Origin: Bacillus sp. REN16
GTDB lineage: Bacteria > Bacillota > Bacilli > Bacillales > Bacillaceae_L
DNA: 64,000 nucleotides
Direction: 5' to 3'
Assembly (NCBI RefSeq): GCF_020731355.1
Contig: NZ_JAJFZK010000008.1
Coordinates: forward strand, 124,001-188,000
Under the pieces are notes generated by a model. The model was given only the letters and a program-made list of their open reading frames with translations, was not told the origin of the DNA and made no database searches. Shown here piece by piece: positions 26,483 through 35,601 of this stretch; the stretch's first letter is position 1, and each line of letters begins with the position of its first letter. The translations under genes were made by a program, and so were the position numbers.

Positions 26483-27152
26483 TGCCCCATACCACCTTTA
26501 AATATCTAGGATTTTTCGCATCAATTTCTATTTTTTCGCGGATTTTTCGAATATGAACGGCAACCGTATTTTCCGCGTTATAGCTAGGTTCCTTCCAAAC
26601 TCTTTCATAGATTTCGGTAATGGAAAACACTCGACCGGCATTTGTCATAAGCAACTCAACAATCTTATATTCGATCGGGGTAAGTTTTACCGGTTCACCA
26701 TGAACAGCTACCTCTTTTGCAGCTTGATCAAGGGTCAATCCATTTAGGTCAGTCACCTTTTTTGCACCTTCATAGGTACCAAATGTGACATAACGTCGAA
26801 GTTGGGATTTCACGCGGGCAACAAGCTCCATCGGATTGAACGGCTTAGTGACATAATCATCAGCCCCAACCTGTAACCCAAGAATCTTATCGGTGTCTTC
26901 ACTTTTTGCACTTAAAATGATGATGGGAATATTATTGGTTTCGCGGATTTTAAAAGTAGCCGAAATTCCATCAAGCTTAGGCATCATCACATCTAAGATA
27001 ATCAGGTGAACCTGGTTTTCATGTAAAATCTCCAATGCTTCAATTCCATCTTTGGCCTTTAATACTGTGATTCCTTCATTCTTTAGGTAAATCTCAATCG
27101 CATCCCGAATTTCTTTTTCATCATCAACTACCAGAACAAAATAATGATCCAT
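26460..27152 (-). CDS. OmpR-family response regulator
   Basis: This 230-residue regulator has a receiver domain with the acidic pair VDDEKE, phosphoacceptor Asp in LIILDVMMPKLDG, Thr/Ser in IILSAKS and Lys in VTKPFNPMEL. A C-terminal winged helix ends with VAVHIRKIREKIE and YLKVVWGIGYKMER. It partners the large sensor encoded just downstream. The unit is divergent from the GH43 gene, with 274 bases between them. The target genes are unknown. Confidence 0.92.
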   Translation of the reverse strand: MDHYFVLVVDDEKEIRDAIEIYLKNEGITVLKAKDGIEALEILHENQVHLIILDVMMPKLDGISATFKIRETNNIPIIILSAKSEDTDKILGLQVGADDYVTKPFNPMELVARVKSQLRRYVTFGTYEGAKKVTDLNGLTLDQAAKEVAVHGEPVKLTPIEYKIVELLMTNAGRVFSITEIYERVWKEPSYNAENTVAVHIRKIREKIEIDAKNPRYLKVVWGIGYKMER

Positions 27153-27349
27153 CTTTCACCCAACCTTCTAATCCGCTTTCATTGTTTCTATCATAACCGG
27201 TAAATCTTAACATTCAATATCAAAAAGTCTTAAGAATTTCTTAATATTTTTGAAGTCTATGAAACTTCTCTTTCATTTTATACTAGATAGGGAGAGATAC
27301 CCGATTTTTTTATAAAGTTGGCGAGTTCTATGGGAAGAAAATAAAAAAG

Positions 27350-27374
27350 TTAGTTGTTTCGCTATACAAAGTTA
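27350..27374 (+). promoter_or_regulatory. Candidate XylR operator upstream of GH43 gene
   Basis: TTAGTTG, then 11 bases, then AAAGTTA. This has the same 7-11-7 geometry as the operator before xylA (29816-29840). It overlaps the proposed -35 region (TATACA, 27363-27368) of a promoter whose -10 is TATAAT at 27387-27392, so bound repressor would block transcription. Confidence 0.55.
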
Positions 27375-27392
27375 AGGCGATACAGGTATAAT
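27363..27392 (+). promoter_or_regulatory. Predicted sigma-A promoter of GH43 gene
   Basis: TATACA (27363-27368) and TATAAT (27387-27392) are 18 bases apart. The GH43 start codon lies 35 bases further on. Confidence 0.55.
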
Positions 27393-27426
27393 GATTGTGT
27401 AAGTATCATAGTTATTGGAGGCTATT

Positions 27427-28416
27427 ATGGTGAAAAACGTAAAACTTGATGATCCAATTGTTACACATATTTTTACAGCAGATCCATCGGCACACGTTTT
27501 TGAAGGGAAGCTTTATATTTATCCTTCGCATGACCTTGAACATGATGAACCGTCAAATGATAACGGAGACCAATATAAGATGGAAGATTACCACGTTTTA
27601 TCGATGGAGGATGTTGATGGACCTGTTATCGACCATGGGGAAGTGCTACATGTAAAGGATGTTCCGTGGGCAAGCAAGCAAATGTGGGCACCAGATGCAG
27701 CATACAAAAATGGCAAATATTATTTTTACTTTCCTGCACGCGATAAGGACGGTATTTTCAGAATCGGGGTTGCAACAGGAACTAGTCCGGCAGGTCCCTT
27801 TAAGCCTGAAGAAAATTATATTCCGGGAAGTTTCAGTATTGACCCGGCAGTTTTTGTGGACGATAATGATAGCGCATATATGTATTTTGGCGGACTTTGG
27901 GGCGGACAGCTTGAAAAATGGCAAACTGGCACATTTAAACCTGAGGTGACAGAAGGCCCTGCTTCTACGGAACCAGCTTTAGGACCAATCATTGCTGAAT
28001 TAAGTGATGACATGCTAACTTTTAAAAGTGAACCAAAGGAAATTTCAATTATAGACGAGAATGGAAACCCAATCTTAGCAGGAGACGAAGATCGTAGATT
28101 TTTCGAAGGACCATGGGTTCATAAATATAATGGACTTTACTATCTTTCTTACTCAACAGGCACAACGCATAAAATTGTATACGCTGTCAGCGAGAATCCT
28201 CAAGGACCATTCGTTTACAAGGGGACAATTCTTACACCTGTTTTGGGCTGGACAACGCATCATTCCATCGTTCAATATAAGGATAAATGGTATCTCTTCT
28301 ACCATGACTGCTCTTTATCAAATGGGGTTAACCATAAACGCAGTGTAAAATTTACTGAACTTAAATATAATGAAGATGGAACGATTCAAACAATTGACCC
28401 ATATGAGAATCAATAA
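27427..28416 (+). CDS. Glycoside hydrolase family 43 (xylosidase/arabinofuranosidase type)
   Basis: This 329-residue five-bladed propeller enzyme lacks a signal peptide and so should act on imported oligosaccharides. The GH43 carboxylates can be placed: the catalytic-base Asp in IFTADPSAHVFEGKLYIYPSHD near the N-terminus, the pKa-modulating Asp in SIDPAVFVDD, and the general-acid Glu in RRFFEGPWVHKYNGLYYLSYS. WAPDAAYKNGKYYFYFPA is a typical blade motif. The start at 27427 follows GGAGG by five bases. Upstream lies a candidate XylR operator, and the xyl genes follow, so the substrate is probably a xylo- or arabinoxylo-oligosaccharide. Confidence 0.88.
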   Translation: MVKNVKLDDPIVTHIFTADPSAHVFEGKLYIYPSHDLEHDEPSNDNGDQYKMEDYHVLSMEDVDGPVIDHGEVLHVKDVPWASKQMWAPDAAYKNGKYYFYFPARDKDGIFRIGVATGTSPAGPFKPEENYIPGSFSIDPAVFVDDNDSAYMYFGGLWGGQLEKWQTGTFKPEVTEGPASTEPALGPIIAELSDDMLTFKSEPKEISIIDENGNPILAGDEDRRFFEGPWVHKYNGLYYLSYSTGTTHKIVYAVSENPQGPFVYKGTILTPVLGWTTHHSIVQYKDKWYLFYHDCSLSNGVNHKRSVKFTELKYNEDGTIQTIDPYENQ

Positions 28417-28426
28417 TATCGGGATT

Positions 28427-28456
28427 TCGACAGGTGCAGCAGCCTGTCGATTTTTT
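28427..28456 (+). terminator. Terminator after GH43 gene
   Basis: TCGACAGG (28427-28434) pairs with CCTGTCGA (28443-28450) and six T follow. Confidence 0.85.
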
Positions 28457-28458
28457 AT

Positions 28459-28494
28459 CAAAAAAATCCCTGCTTCTTATTAAAAAGCAGGGAT
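28459..28494 (-). terminator. Terminator after xylR
   Basis: On the minus strand a 10-bp stem (ATCCCTGCTT with AAGCAGGGAT, 28466-28494) is followed by TTTTTTT. Confidence 0.85.
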
Positions 28495-28500
28495 GGATTT

Positions 28501-28520
28501 GGGACAATGGACTTGCCCCT
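28501..28520. repeat. Dispersed GGGACAG-type element, copy 5 (short)
   Basis: GGGACAATGGACTTGCCCCT lies between the xylR stop and its terminator. It matches the GGGACAxTGxACTxxCCC form of the family. Confidence 0.4.
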
Positions 28521-28524
28521 TAAA

Positions 28525-29670
28525 CTAACCTTTAATGAAGTTGTCGACGGCAAAGGCTGATACGCCGAGGGAAGTTGAGTATTTCCCCAGTTTTGAGAAG
28601 TTAAGTTGCAGGTTGTTTTGGTGGAATGCGAGTGTGTGTTTTTCGATCGTATTCCTAATAGCAGGTTCGAGCCATTTTTGGGCCAAAGTGAGTCTGTTTC
28701 CAATAATGACTTGTTCGGGATTAAATGTATTAATGATATTATTGATCCCAAACCCAAGGTATTTTCCAATCTCATCAAAGAGGTTAATAGCTTTTTCATC
28801 GCTGCTCTCTGCTAATTCAATTAGCATTTCCAGTGACTCAATGTTTGGGTCAGACATTTCAATAAGAGCCTGCTCAGACGCATAAGCTTCCCAGCATCCG
28901 CGACTTCCGCAGTTGCAGCGCTTCCCATTCATGTCAATAATCATATGTCCCATTTCACCAGAGAATCCGTTTTTCCCTTTATAAAGCTCCTTGTTAACAA
29001 TGATTCCAACACCAATCCCAATCCCAGCACTGATATAAAGGATATTTTCATTATCTTGTCCCGCGCCAAATTGTTGCTCGCCGACAGCTCCAGCATTTGC
29101 TTCATTTTCAATGATAACAGGAACTTTGTATAGCTTTTCAAGCTCCTCTTTAAATTGAATATTGCTCCAACCAAGATTCGGTGCTAGTAGAATCGAGCCC
29201 TCGTTGTTCACAATTCCCGGTACACCAACTCCGATGCCGACAATACCGTACCTGCTCTTGGGCATTTCATCCATTAACGACTGAATCATATCTTGCACAA
29301 TGTTCATGATCGACGCATAGGTGGTACGGCCCACGGTTTGATTTTTTTCGATTAGGATATTTCCTTTTAAATCGGTGATCACAGATAACACATAGTTTAC
29401 ACCAATATCAATTCCAATCGCATAACCGGCATCCTTATTGAAGTGAAGGATAACGGGACGACGCCCGCCACTAGAGGCCCCTGGTCCTGATTCGAAAATC
29501 AAATCTTCCTCTAATAATTCAGTAACCAAAGTAGAAACCGTTGTTTTATTTAAACCTGAAGTTTGAGCGATGTCCGCACGAGAAATCGGCTCATTTTCAA
29601 TAATCAATTGCAACACGAGTGCTTTATTATTCTTTTTCACAACCTGTTGGTTCCATGTCATCGTTCCCAC
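28525..29670 (-). CDS. xylR: Xylose operon repressor XylR (ROK family)
   Basis: This 381-residue ROK repressor has an N-terminal winged helix (NKALVLQLIIENEPISRADIAQ, then TSGLNKTTVSTLV). The sugar-kinase-like domain has IGIDIGVNYV, EMGHM and the zinc cluster CNCGSRGCWE. It binds xyl operators and releases them on binding xylose. It is divergent from xylA, and the 288-base gap holds an operator that matches the family site. The start is GTG at 29670 with AAGGAG nine bases upstream; an ATG at 29661 is also possible. Confidence 0.92.
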   Translation of the reverse strand: MGTMTWNQQVVKKNNKALVLQLIIENEPISRADIAQTSGLNKTTVSTLVTELLEEDLIFESGPGASSGGRRPVILHFNKDAGYAIGIDIGVNYVLSVITDLKGNILIEKNQTVGRTTYASIMNIVQDMIQSLMDEMPKSRYGIVGIGVGVPGIVNNEGSILLAPNLGWSNIQFKEELEKLYKVPVIIENEANAGAVGEQQFGAGQDNENILYISAGIGIGVGIIVNKELYKGKNGFSGEMGHMIIDMNGKRCNCGSRGCWEAYASEQALIEMSDPNIESLEMLIELAESSDEKAINLFDEIGKYLGFGINNIINTFNPEQVIIGNRLTLAQKWLEPAIRNTIEKHTLAFHQNNLQLNFSKLGKYSTSLGVSAFAVDNFIKG

Positions 29671-29815
29671 TAATCAAAACTCCTTATTTGGTAGTGTTTA
29701 TATTTTAGCATAAAACTTAGTATGGTGGATATACGAATGGAGAACTTATTAAAATTAAGGATTATAGTCTAAAGTGGAAGGTGGAAAATCTTTAAATAAA
29801 AATAATAAGCGTAAC

Positions 29816-29840
29816 TTAGTTTACCGTATAGACAAACTTT
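29816..29840 (+). promoter_or_regulatory. XylR operator in front of xylA
   Basis: TTAGTTT, 11 bases, AAACTTT. The layout equals the known Bacillus xyl operator (TTAGTTT-N11-AAACTAA). It covers the -35 region of the xylA promoter. Confidence 0.75.
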
Positions 29841-29857
29841 ATGTGCGATGCTATAAT
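29828..29857 (+). promoter_or_regulatory. Predicted sigma-A promoter of xylA
   Basis: TAGACA (29828-29833) and TATAAT (29852-29857) are separated by 18 bases. The -35 lies inside the XylR operator. Confidence 0.7.
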
Positions 29858-29900
29858 TTCAGTATAAAAAGCTTATAGATTGTGAGCTTTGAAAATTCTT

Positions 29901-29915
29901 TTGAAAGCATTTTCA
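29901..29915 (+). promoter_or_regulatory. CcpA cre site in xylA leader
   Basis: TTGAAAGCATTTTCA fits the cre consensus TGWNANCGNTNWCA with one mismatch. It lies in the transcribed leader, where CcpA can block elongation, as known for Bacillus xyl operons. It implies glucose repression of xylose use. Confidence 0.65.
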
Positions 29916-29958
29916 CTCTAAAGTAAAAACGCTAAAAAATACTAGGAGGAATAACCCG

Positions 29959-31275
29959 ATGGCTTATTTCGAATCAGTGAACAAAATCAAATTTGAAGGT
30001 GCAAAATCAACGAATCCATTTGCATTTAAATACTACAACCCAGATGAAAAAATCAACGGCAAGACGATGGAGGAAATCCTTCGCTATTCTGTTGCGTACT
30101 GGCATACATTTACTGCAGATGGGTCAGATCCATTTGGAGTAGGCACAGCAATCCGTCCCTGGGGTCACCTAAAAGGATTAGACTTAGCGAAAGCTCGTGT
30201 TGAAGCATCATTTGAGCTTTTTGAAAAATTAGATGTTCCGTTCTTTGCGTTCCATGATGTCGATATTTCACCAGAAGGAAGCACATTGAAGGAAACAAAC
30301 GAAAATCTTGATGTTATTATTGCAATGATCAAGGATTACATGAAAACAAGCAAGGTTAAATTATTATGGAATACAGCAAATATGTTTACAAATCCACGTT
30401 ATACACATGGTGCTGCAACATCTCCAAATGCAGATGTGTTTGCATATTCAGCAGCTAAAGTGAAAAAAGGATTAGAGGTTGCAAAAGAACTTGGTGCTGA
30501 AAACTATGTTTTCTGGGGTGGACGTGAAGGGTATGAAACCCTTCTTAATACAGATATGAAATTAGAAATGGACAACTTAGCTCGATTCTTCCATATGGCG
30601 GTAGACTATGCGAAGGAAATTGGCTTAAACGTTCCGTTCTTAATCGAGCCAAAACCAAAGGAGCCAACTAAGCATCAATATGATTTCGATGTTGCAACAG
30701 GTCTGGCATTCTTACAAAAATATGACCTTACAGATTACTTCAAGTTTAATATTGAAGCAAACCACGCTACACTTGCGGGTCACACATTTGAACATGAATT
30801 GAGAACAGCTCGTATTAATGGAATGCTTGGTTCTGTTGACGCAAACCAAGGGGATATGCTGCTTGGCTGGGATACGGATGAATTCCCAACAGACTTATAT
30901 ACAAACACATTAGCCATGTATGAAATCTTGAAAAATGGCGGTCTTGGTAAAGGCGGTCTAAACTTCGATGCAAAGGTTAGAAGAGGCTCTTTCGATGCAG
31001 AGGATCTTTTCCATGCACATATTGCAGGTATGGACGCATTTGCAGTGGGCTTAAAAGTAGCTGACAAATTAATTGAAGATAAAGTGCTAGATGACTTTGT
31101 TGAGGAGCGCTACAGTAGTTATACGAAAGGTATCGGCTTAGATATCGTTGAAGGAAAAACAAACTTCCGTGAACTTGAAAAATATGCGCTAGGTTTAACA
31201 GAAATTAGTAATACATCAGGAAGAACTGAGCGCTTAAAAGCTTTAATTAATCAATACCTATTAGAAACACTTTAA
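29959..31275 (+). CDS. xylA: Xylose isomerase
   Basis: This enzyme converts D-xylose to D-xylulose in the cytosol. The 438-residue length is that of class II isomerases. Key segments are [16 protein letters not shown] (catalytic His and Asp), [27 protein letters not shown] (metal Glu, Lys) and [19 protein letters not shown] followed by the metal Asp in [33 protein letters not shown] precedes the ATG. It is controlled by XylR and CcpA through the sites just upstream. A hairpin separates it from xylB. Confidence 0.97.
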   Translation: MAYFESVNKIKFEGAKSTNPFAFKYYNPDEKINGKTMEEILRYSVAYWHTFTADGSDPFGVGTAIRPWGHLKGLDLAKARVEASFELFEKLDVPFFAFHDVDISPEGSTLKETNENLDVIIAMIKDYMKTSKVKLLWNTANMFTNPRYTHGAATSPNADVFAYSAAKVKKGLEVAKELGAENYVFWGGREGYETLLNTDMKLEMDNLARFFHMAVDYAKEIGLNVPFLIEPKPKEPTKHQYDFDVATGLAFLQKYDLTDYFKFNIEANHATLAGHTFEHELRTARINGMLGSVDANQGDMLLGWDTDEFPTDLYTNTLAMYEILKNGGLGKGGLNFDAKVRRGSFDAEDLFHAHIAGMDAFAVGLKVADKLIEDKVLDDFVEERYSSYTKGIGLDIVEGKTNFRELEKYALGLTEISNTSGRTERLKALINQYLLETL

Positions 31276-31288
31276 TTTATAGAACTAA

Positions 31289-31323
31289 AATGTGCTGGAA
31301 GTATACTATTCCAGCACATTTTT
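31289..31323 (+). terminator. Intercistronic terminator between xylA and xylB
   Basis: A perfect 12-bp stem (AATGTGCTGGAA, 31289-31300, with TTCCAGCACATT, 31309-31320) is followed by TTT. Partial read-through would give more isomerase than kinase. Confidence 0.7.
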
Positions 31324-31342
31324 ACAGAAAAGGATGATCCGG

Positions 31343-32842
31343 ATGAAATATGTAATCGGTGTGGACCTTGGAACGAGCGCGGTAAAAATCTTACTCGTGA
31401 ATCAATATGGAGAAGTAGTTCATGAGGTATCGAAATCATATCCTCTTATCATTGAAAAGTCAGGTTATAGTGAGCAAAATCCGGAAGAGTGGGTTGAAAA
31501 GACAACAGTTGGTCTAAAAGAACTGGTTGAGCATTTCGATGGCGATGTAAGAGATATTGAAGGCATTAGTTTTTCCGGACAAATGCATGGACTAGTTTTA
31601 CTAGATAAAGAGAACCAAGTATTACGAAACGCTATTTTATGGAATGACACAAGAACGACAAAGCAATGTGAGGAAATCTATGAGACTTTCGGAAAAGAAC
31701 GCCTCTTAGAGATTACGAAGAATCCTGCTTTAGAAGGGTTTACGTTGCCGAAAATTCTTTGGGTGAAAGAAAATGAGCCGCTGGTTTTTGAACGCGCTAG
31801 TGTATTCATGCTACCGAAGGATTATTTACGCTACCGGATAACGGGTGCTATTCATATGGAATATTCGGATGCAGCCGGAACGTTAATGCTCAATGTGGCT
31901 GAACGCGAATGGAGTTCAGAAATGTTAGAAGCATTTGGTTTAGCTCCTGAATTTTGTCCTCCATTAGTGGAGTCCCATACGTTTGTTGGCACAGCTACAC
32001 CGGAATTTGCCTGGTCGACTGGTCTCTCTAAGGAAATAAAAGTGTTTGCCGGCGGTGCGGACAATGCTTGTGGTGCGATAGGATCAGGCATTTTATCCGA
32101 GGGCAAAACACTTTGTAGTATCGGAACTTCGGGGGTAGTGCTGTCATATGAAGAGCGCAATGACCTTGATTTCGAAGGCAAGGTCCACTATTTTAACCAT
32201 GGTGAACAAAACACGTATTATACGATGGGTGTGACTCTTGCTGCAGGCTATAGCTTAAGTTGGTTCAAGGATACCTTTGCAAAAGAAGAGGCATTTGACC
32301 AATTATTAGAGGGGATAGATGAAGTGTCTCCGGGAAGCAATGGTTTGTTATTTACACCTTATATTGTTGGTGAAAGAACCCCGCATGCTGATTCAAACAT
32401 TCGCGGCAGCTTTATAGGAATTGATGCGGCTCATGAACGAAAACATTTTGCGCGCGCGGTTCTGGAAGGTATTACTTTTTCATTAAATGAATCCATTGAG
32501 ATTTTTAGAAACAGTGGAAAAACGATTGATACAATTATTTCAATCGGTGGCGGAGCCAAAAATGAAACCTGGCTCCAAATGCAGGCTGATATTTTTAACG
32601 CAAAAATTGAAAAAATGACTTCTGAACAAGGCCCTGGAATGGGAGCAGCAATGCTTGCTGCATATGGGTGCGGCTGGTTTGAATCATTGAGGGAATGTGC
32701 TGACGTATTTTTACAACCCGCAAAAACATATGAACCAATTCCAGAAAATGTAGAAGCATATCAAAAATTTTTCACAATGTATCAACAGATCTATACCCAA
32801 ACAAAGAATCTAAATATACAATTAAGAATGTTTAGAAAGTAA
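31343..32842 (+). CDS. xylB: Xylulokinase
   Basis: This FGGY-family kinase phosphorylates D-xylulose to xylulose-5-phosphate. It has 499 residues when started at 31343 (MKYVIGVDLGTSAVKILL), where AAAGGATG precedes it; the longer frame runs through the xylA terminator. The phosphate loop DLGTSAVK, the substrate segment ISFSGQMHGLVLLD, the catalytic-base Asp in GGADNACGAIGSG and the C-terminal SIGGGAKNETWLQMQADIFN are all present. It lies 67 bases after xylA and a terminator follows. Confidence 0.95.
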   Translation: MKYVIGVDLGTSAVKILLVNQYGEVVHEVSKSYPLIIEKSGYSEQNPEEWVEKTTVGLKELVEHFDGDVRDIEGISFSGQMHGLVLLDKENQVLRNAILWNDTRTTKQCEEIYETFGKERLLEITKNPALEGFTLPKILWVKENEPLVFERASVFMLPKDYLRYRITGAIHMEYSDAAGTLMLNVAEREWSSEMLEAFGLAPEFCPPLVESHTFVGTATPEFAWSTGLSKEIKVFAGGADNACGAIGSGILSEGKTLCSIGTSGVVLSYEERNDLDFEGKVHYFNHGEQNTYYTMGVTLAAGYSLSWFKDTFAKEEAFDQLLEGIDEVSPGSNGLLFTPYIVGERTPHADSNIRGSFIGIDAAHERKHFARAVLEGITFSLNESIEIFRNSGKTIDTIISIGGGAKNETWLQMQADIFNAKIEKMTSEQGPGMGAAMLAAYGCGWFESLRECADVFLQPAKTYEPIPENVEAYQKFFTMYQQIYTQTKNLNIQLRMFRK

Positions 32843-32849
32843 ATAAAAT

Positions 32850-32875
32850 AACCCCACAGATAGTGGGGTTTCTTT
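32850..32875 (+). terminator. Terminator after xylB
   Basis: AACCCCAC pairs with GTGGGGTT (32850-32870), and TCTTT follows. The next gene's ribosome site starts directly behind it. Confidence 0.75.
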
Positions 32876-32892
32876 CGAGAGGAGAGTTATTA

Positions 32893-33876
32893 TTGAACTA
32901 TCGTGAGCTTGGAAATACGGGTATACAAATTAGTGAAGTAAGTTTTGGAACTTGGGCTATTGGCGGTGCTTGGGGAAAGACAAGTGACGCTGAGGCTTTA
33001 AGGTCATTGGAGTATGCGATTGACCAAGGTGTTAACTTTTTTGATACAGCCGATGTGTATGGTGACGGTCATAGCGAAGAGTTGCTGGCAAAGGCGACAA
33101 AGGGTAAGGAGGATAAAATTCATATTGCTACAAAGTTTTGCCGTCAGGGTGACATTTTTGATCCCAAAAATTACAGCTACGAGCAAGTAAGTCGCTACTG
33201 TGAGGACAGCCTTCGTCGTTTAAATCGGGAGGCAATTGATTTATACCAAATTCATTGCCCAGCTACAGAGATTTTAAGAGATGGCAGTGTGTTTGACGTA
33301 CTTGATCGTCTCCAAAGGGAGGGGAAAATCCGTCACTATGGTGTGAGTGTGGAGTCCGTTGAGGAAGGGTTAATTTGTTTGGAAAATCCAAATGTGAAAA
33401 GCCTGCAAATTATTTTTAATATGCTCCGCCAAAAGCCGTTAGAAACTCTGATCCCTGAAGCATATAAAAAAGACGTTGGGCTACTTGTGAGATTGCCGCT
33501 TGCAAGTGGATTGCTTACAGGTAAATTTACATCTGACCATGTTTTTGAAGAGGATGATCATCGCCGTTTTAATGAAAATGGTGAGGCCTTTAATGTGGGA
33601 GAAACATTTGCTGGCCTAGGCTTTAAAAAGGGTGTTGAGCTTGCAGACCAATTAAAGTGGATTGCTGAAGGACGGAATTCAATGGCAAGTGCAGCCCTTC
33701 GCTGGATCTTAGATCATAAGGAGATTTCCTGTATTATCCCAGGATTCAAAAATGTAAAACAAGTTCAGGATAACTTAACGGCATTGGAGACTCACCCATT
33801 TACATTTGAAGAAATGGAGAAGGTTCAACATTTTTATAAAGAAAATGTGAAAGATTATATTAGAGGTGCCTATTAA
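32893..33876 (+). CDS. Aldo/keto reductase
   Basis: This 327-residue NADPH-dependent TIM-barrel reductase has GTWAIGGAWG, the catalytic Asp-Tyr of FFDTADVYGDGHSEELLA, Lys in IATKFCRQG and His in DLYQIHCPATE. The C-terminal cofactor region includes IIPGFKNVKQVQDN. The start is TTG at 32893 with AGGAG eight bases upstream; the longer reading overlaps the xylB terminator. It follows xylB and may reduce a pentose or aldehyde in the same regulon, though its own control is not clear. Confidence 0.87.
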   Translation: MNYRELGNTGIQISEVSFGTWAIGGAWGKTSDAEALRSLEYAIDQGVNFFDTADVYGDGHSEELLAKATKGKEDKIHIATKFCRQGDIFDPKNYSYEQVSRYCEDSLRRLNREAIDLYQIHCPATEILRDGSVFDVLDRLQREGKIRHYGVSVESVEEGLICLENPNVKSLQIIFNMLRQKPLETLIPEAYKKDVGLLVRLPLASGLLTGKFTSDHVFEEDDHRRFNENGEAFNVGETFAGLGFKKGVELADQLKWIAEGRNSMASAALRWILDHKEISCIIPGFKNVKQVQDNLTALETHPFTFEEMEKVQHFYKENVKDYIRGAY

Positions 33877-34003
33877 ATTGGGGTTTGAACTGTTTTTTTT
33901 ATTAGGGATGAGGCTTCGGTAATACACTCAGTGTACCATTGAAGTGAATATGATAAAATTATACAAAAATAATTTTATGTTTGTTGATGTCGGAGGGGAT
34001 TTG

Positions 34004-34621
34004 ATGAGTAAAACGGCAAATCGGGCTTATGCTGCTACTGCATGGATATCAAAATTCGCATACCTAAATCTGCTTTGGCTTGGCTTCTCATTAGTCGGTC
34101 TCGTTGTTTTGGGATTTTTTCCTGCGACAATTGCGATGTTTTCAGTGGTCCGCAAATGGTTGATGGGGGAGACTGATATTGCAGTTTTTAGTATGTTTTG
34201 GAGTACTTATAAAGCGGAGTTTTTGAGAAGCAACGGACTTGGGTTGATTATTGTAGTAGTTGGTAGCTTAATTGTACTCGACTTGGTTTTTATAAAGAAT
34301 TCGGGCGGGAATTTTGTGAGTGCAATTCAAATCCCTATCTATTTGTTTGCTTTTGCAGCAGTATTGACGACAATGTACGTTTTTCCGGTGTTCGTCCATT
34401 ATGAGTTAAAAGTAGTCCAAATTATAAAAAATTCGTTTTTGTTAATGACCATCAATCCTTTAGAGAACCTTGTGATGCTTATTAGCCTGGTAACAGTGTT
34501 CTTTGTTGTGAAGTACATTCCAGGTTTAGGCTTTTTCTTTGGTGGCAGTATATTAGCAACAATCATTATGGCCGCTTGCTTACGTGCTTTTCAAAAGATG
34601 GAAGAGAAGCGTAAAAGGTAG
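34004..34621 (+). CDS. DUF624 (YesL-like) membrane protein
   Basis: This 205-residue protein has five hydrophobic helices. It carries the DUF624 hallmark near the start: LNLLWLGFSLVGLVVLGFFP followed by ATIAMFSVVRKW. In bacilli this family is encoded beside carbohydrate ABC importers and YesMN two-component systems, as here, but its function is unknown. The ATG at 34004 follows GGAGGGG. A bidirectional terminator separates it from the convergent importer. Confidence 0.87.
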   Translation: MSKTANRAYAATAWISKFAYLNLLWLGFSLVGLVVLGFFPATIAMFSVVRKWLMGETDIAVFSMFWSTYKAEFLRSNGLGLIIVVVGSLIVLDLVFIKNSGGNFVSAIQIPIYLFAFAAVLTTMYVFPVFVHYELKVVQIIKNSFLLMTINPLENLVMLISLVTVFFVVKYIPGLGFFFGGSILATIIMAACLRAFQKMEEKRKR

Positions 34622-34634
34622 AATTGAAGGAATC

Positions 34635-34686
34635 AAAAAGACAGATAGGTAGATTCTTATATGAACCTTTCCTATCTGTCTTTTTT
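34635..34686. terminator. Bidirectional terminator
   Basis: A 15-bp perfect stem (AAAAAGACAGATAGG, 34635-34649, with CCTATCTGTCTTTTT, 34671-34685) lies between DUF624 and the convergent ABC importer. Confidence 0.9.
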
Positions 34687-34694
34687 GTAAAGTT

Positions 34695-35585
34695 TTATCC
34701 TTTCACAGACCCGGCTGCCATACCTTCGACAATCTTATCGCTTAGGAATAGGAATGCGAGCAGAATTGGCACGATACTGATGACAAGTGTTGCACCGATT
34801 GCGCCCCAGTCTGTTAAATACTGGCCAACGAAGTTATTAATACCAACCGTTAATGTCTTCCACTTATCAGAACTGATGAATGTATTGACAAATACGAATT
34901 CGTTCCAGTTGTAGATCATATTGATTATCGCTGTCGTTGATAGGACAGGGACTGTCATTGGTAATGTAATCTGGAAGAAGATTCGATGGATTGAACATCC
35001 ATCCATTATCGCAGCTTCTTCAATTTCCCGTGGGAATGTTTTATAAAAGCCGAGTAAAATCATAATGGTTAATGGTAAGTTAAAGGCTGTATAGGATAAT
35101 ACAATCGATAACGGATTATCAATTAAATTTACACTGTTGTACATTTTAAATAATGGAATGATTGTTGAATGTAACGGAATCATATAAGCGACTAAAAATA
35201 ATCCAAGGACTAGGCCGCTTAGTTTCCAGTGCATCCGTGTTACTGCAAAAGTTACAAAACTAGCTAAAATGATTGTTAGAACAACTGAAAGAACCGTAAT
35301 CCAAACACTGTTGAAGAAGTAGACTCCGATATTACCAGAGGTCCAAGCTTTCGTATAGTTTTCCCATTGCGGACTTTGCGGTAAAGCGAAGGGAGACATA
35401 CCGAAAACTTCTTTGTTGGTTTTTAGTGAAAAGAACAATAACCAAATTAATGGATAGATTTGAATGATAGCAAATGCTCCTAAAAAGAGATAAAGAAATC
35501 CAAAGCCAATTTTGTTCAAGAAGGATTTCTTTGGTTTAGGTGCGGGTAGGTTTGGTATTGCTTGTTGTGTACGAACCTCACTCAT
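34695..35585 (-). CDS. Carbohydrate ABC transporter permease, MalG type
   Basis: This 296-residue permease has six helices. The EAA loop is EEAAIMDGCSIHRIFFQITL followed by P, and the C-terminus ends in KIVEGMAAGSVKG, a typical MalG tail. It is the last gene of a three-gene importer unit and lacks its own ATPase, which in bacilli is often supplied in trans by an MsmX-type protein; the UgpC-like ATPase in this window is one candidate. Substrate is inferred to be an oligosaccharide of the pentose type from context. Confidence 0.88.
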   Translation of the reverse strand: MSEVRTQQAIPNLPAPKPKKSFLNKIGFGFLYLFLGAFAIIQIYPLIWLLFFSLKTNKEVFGMSPFALPQSPQWENYTKAWTSGNIGVYFFNSVWITVLSVVLTIILASFVTFAVTRMHWKLSGLVLGLFLVAYMIPLHSTIIPLFKMYNSVNLIDNPLSIVLSYTAFNLPLTIMILLGFYKTFPREIEEAAIMDGCSIHRIFFQITLPMTVPVLSTTAIINMIYNWNEFVFVNTFISSDKWKTLTVGINNFVGQYLTDWGAIGATLVISIVPILLAFLFLSDKIVEGMAAGSVKG

Positions 35586-35601
35586 TTTGATTCACTCCCC
35601 C

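Noticed and set aside
31292-31342. Longer N-terminus for xylulokinase
   Set aside because: It reads through the xylA-xylB hairpin; the MKYVIGVDLG start has a proper ribosome site.
34624-34914. Plus-strand frame overlapping the MalG-type permease
   Set aside because: It is the shadow of a well-supported permease gene on the other strand and crosses the terminator.
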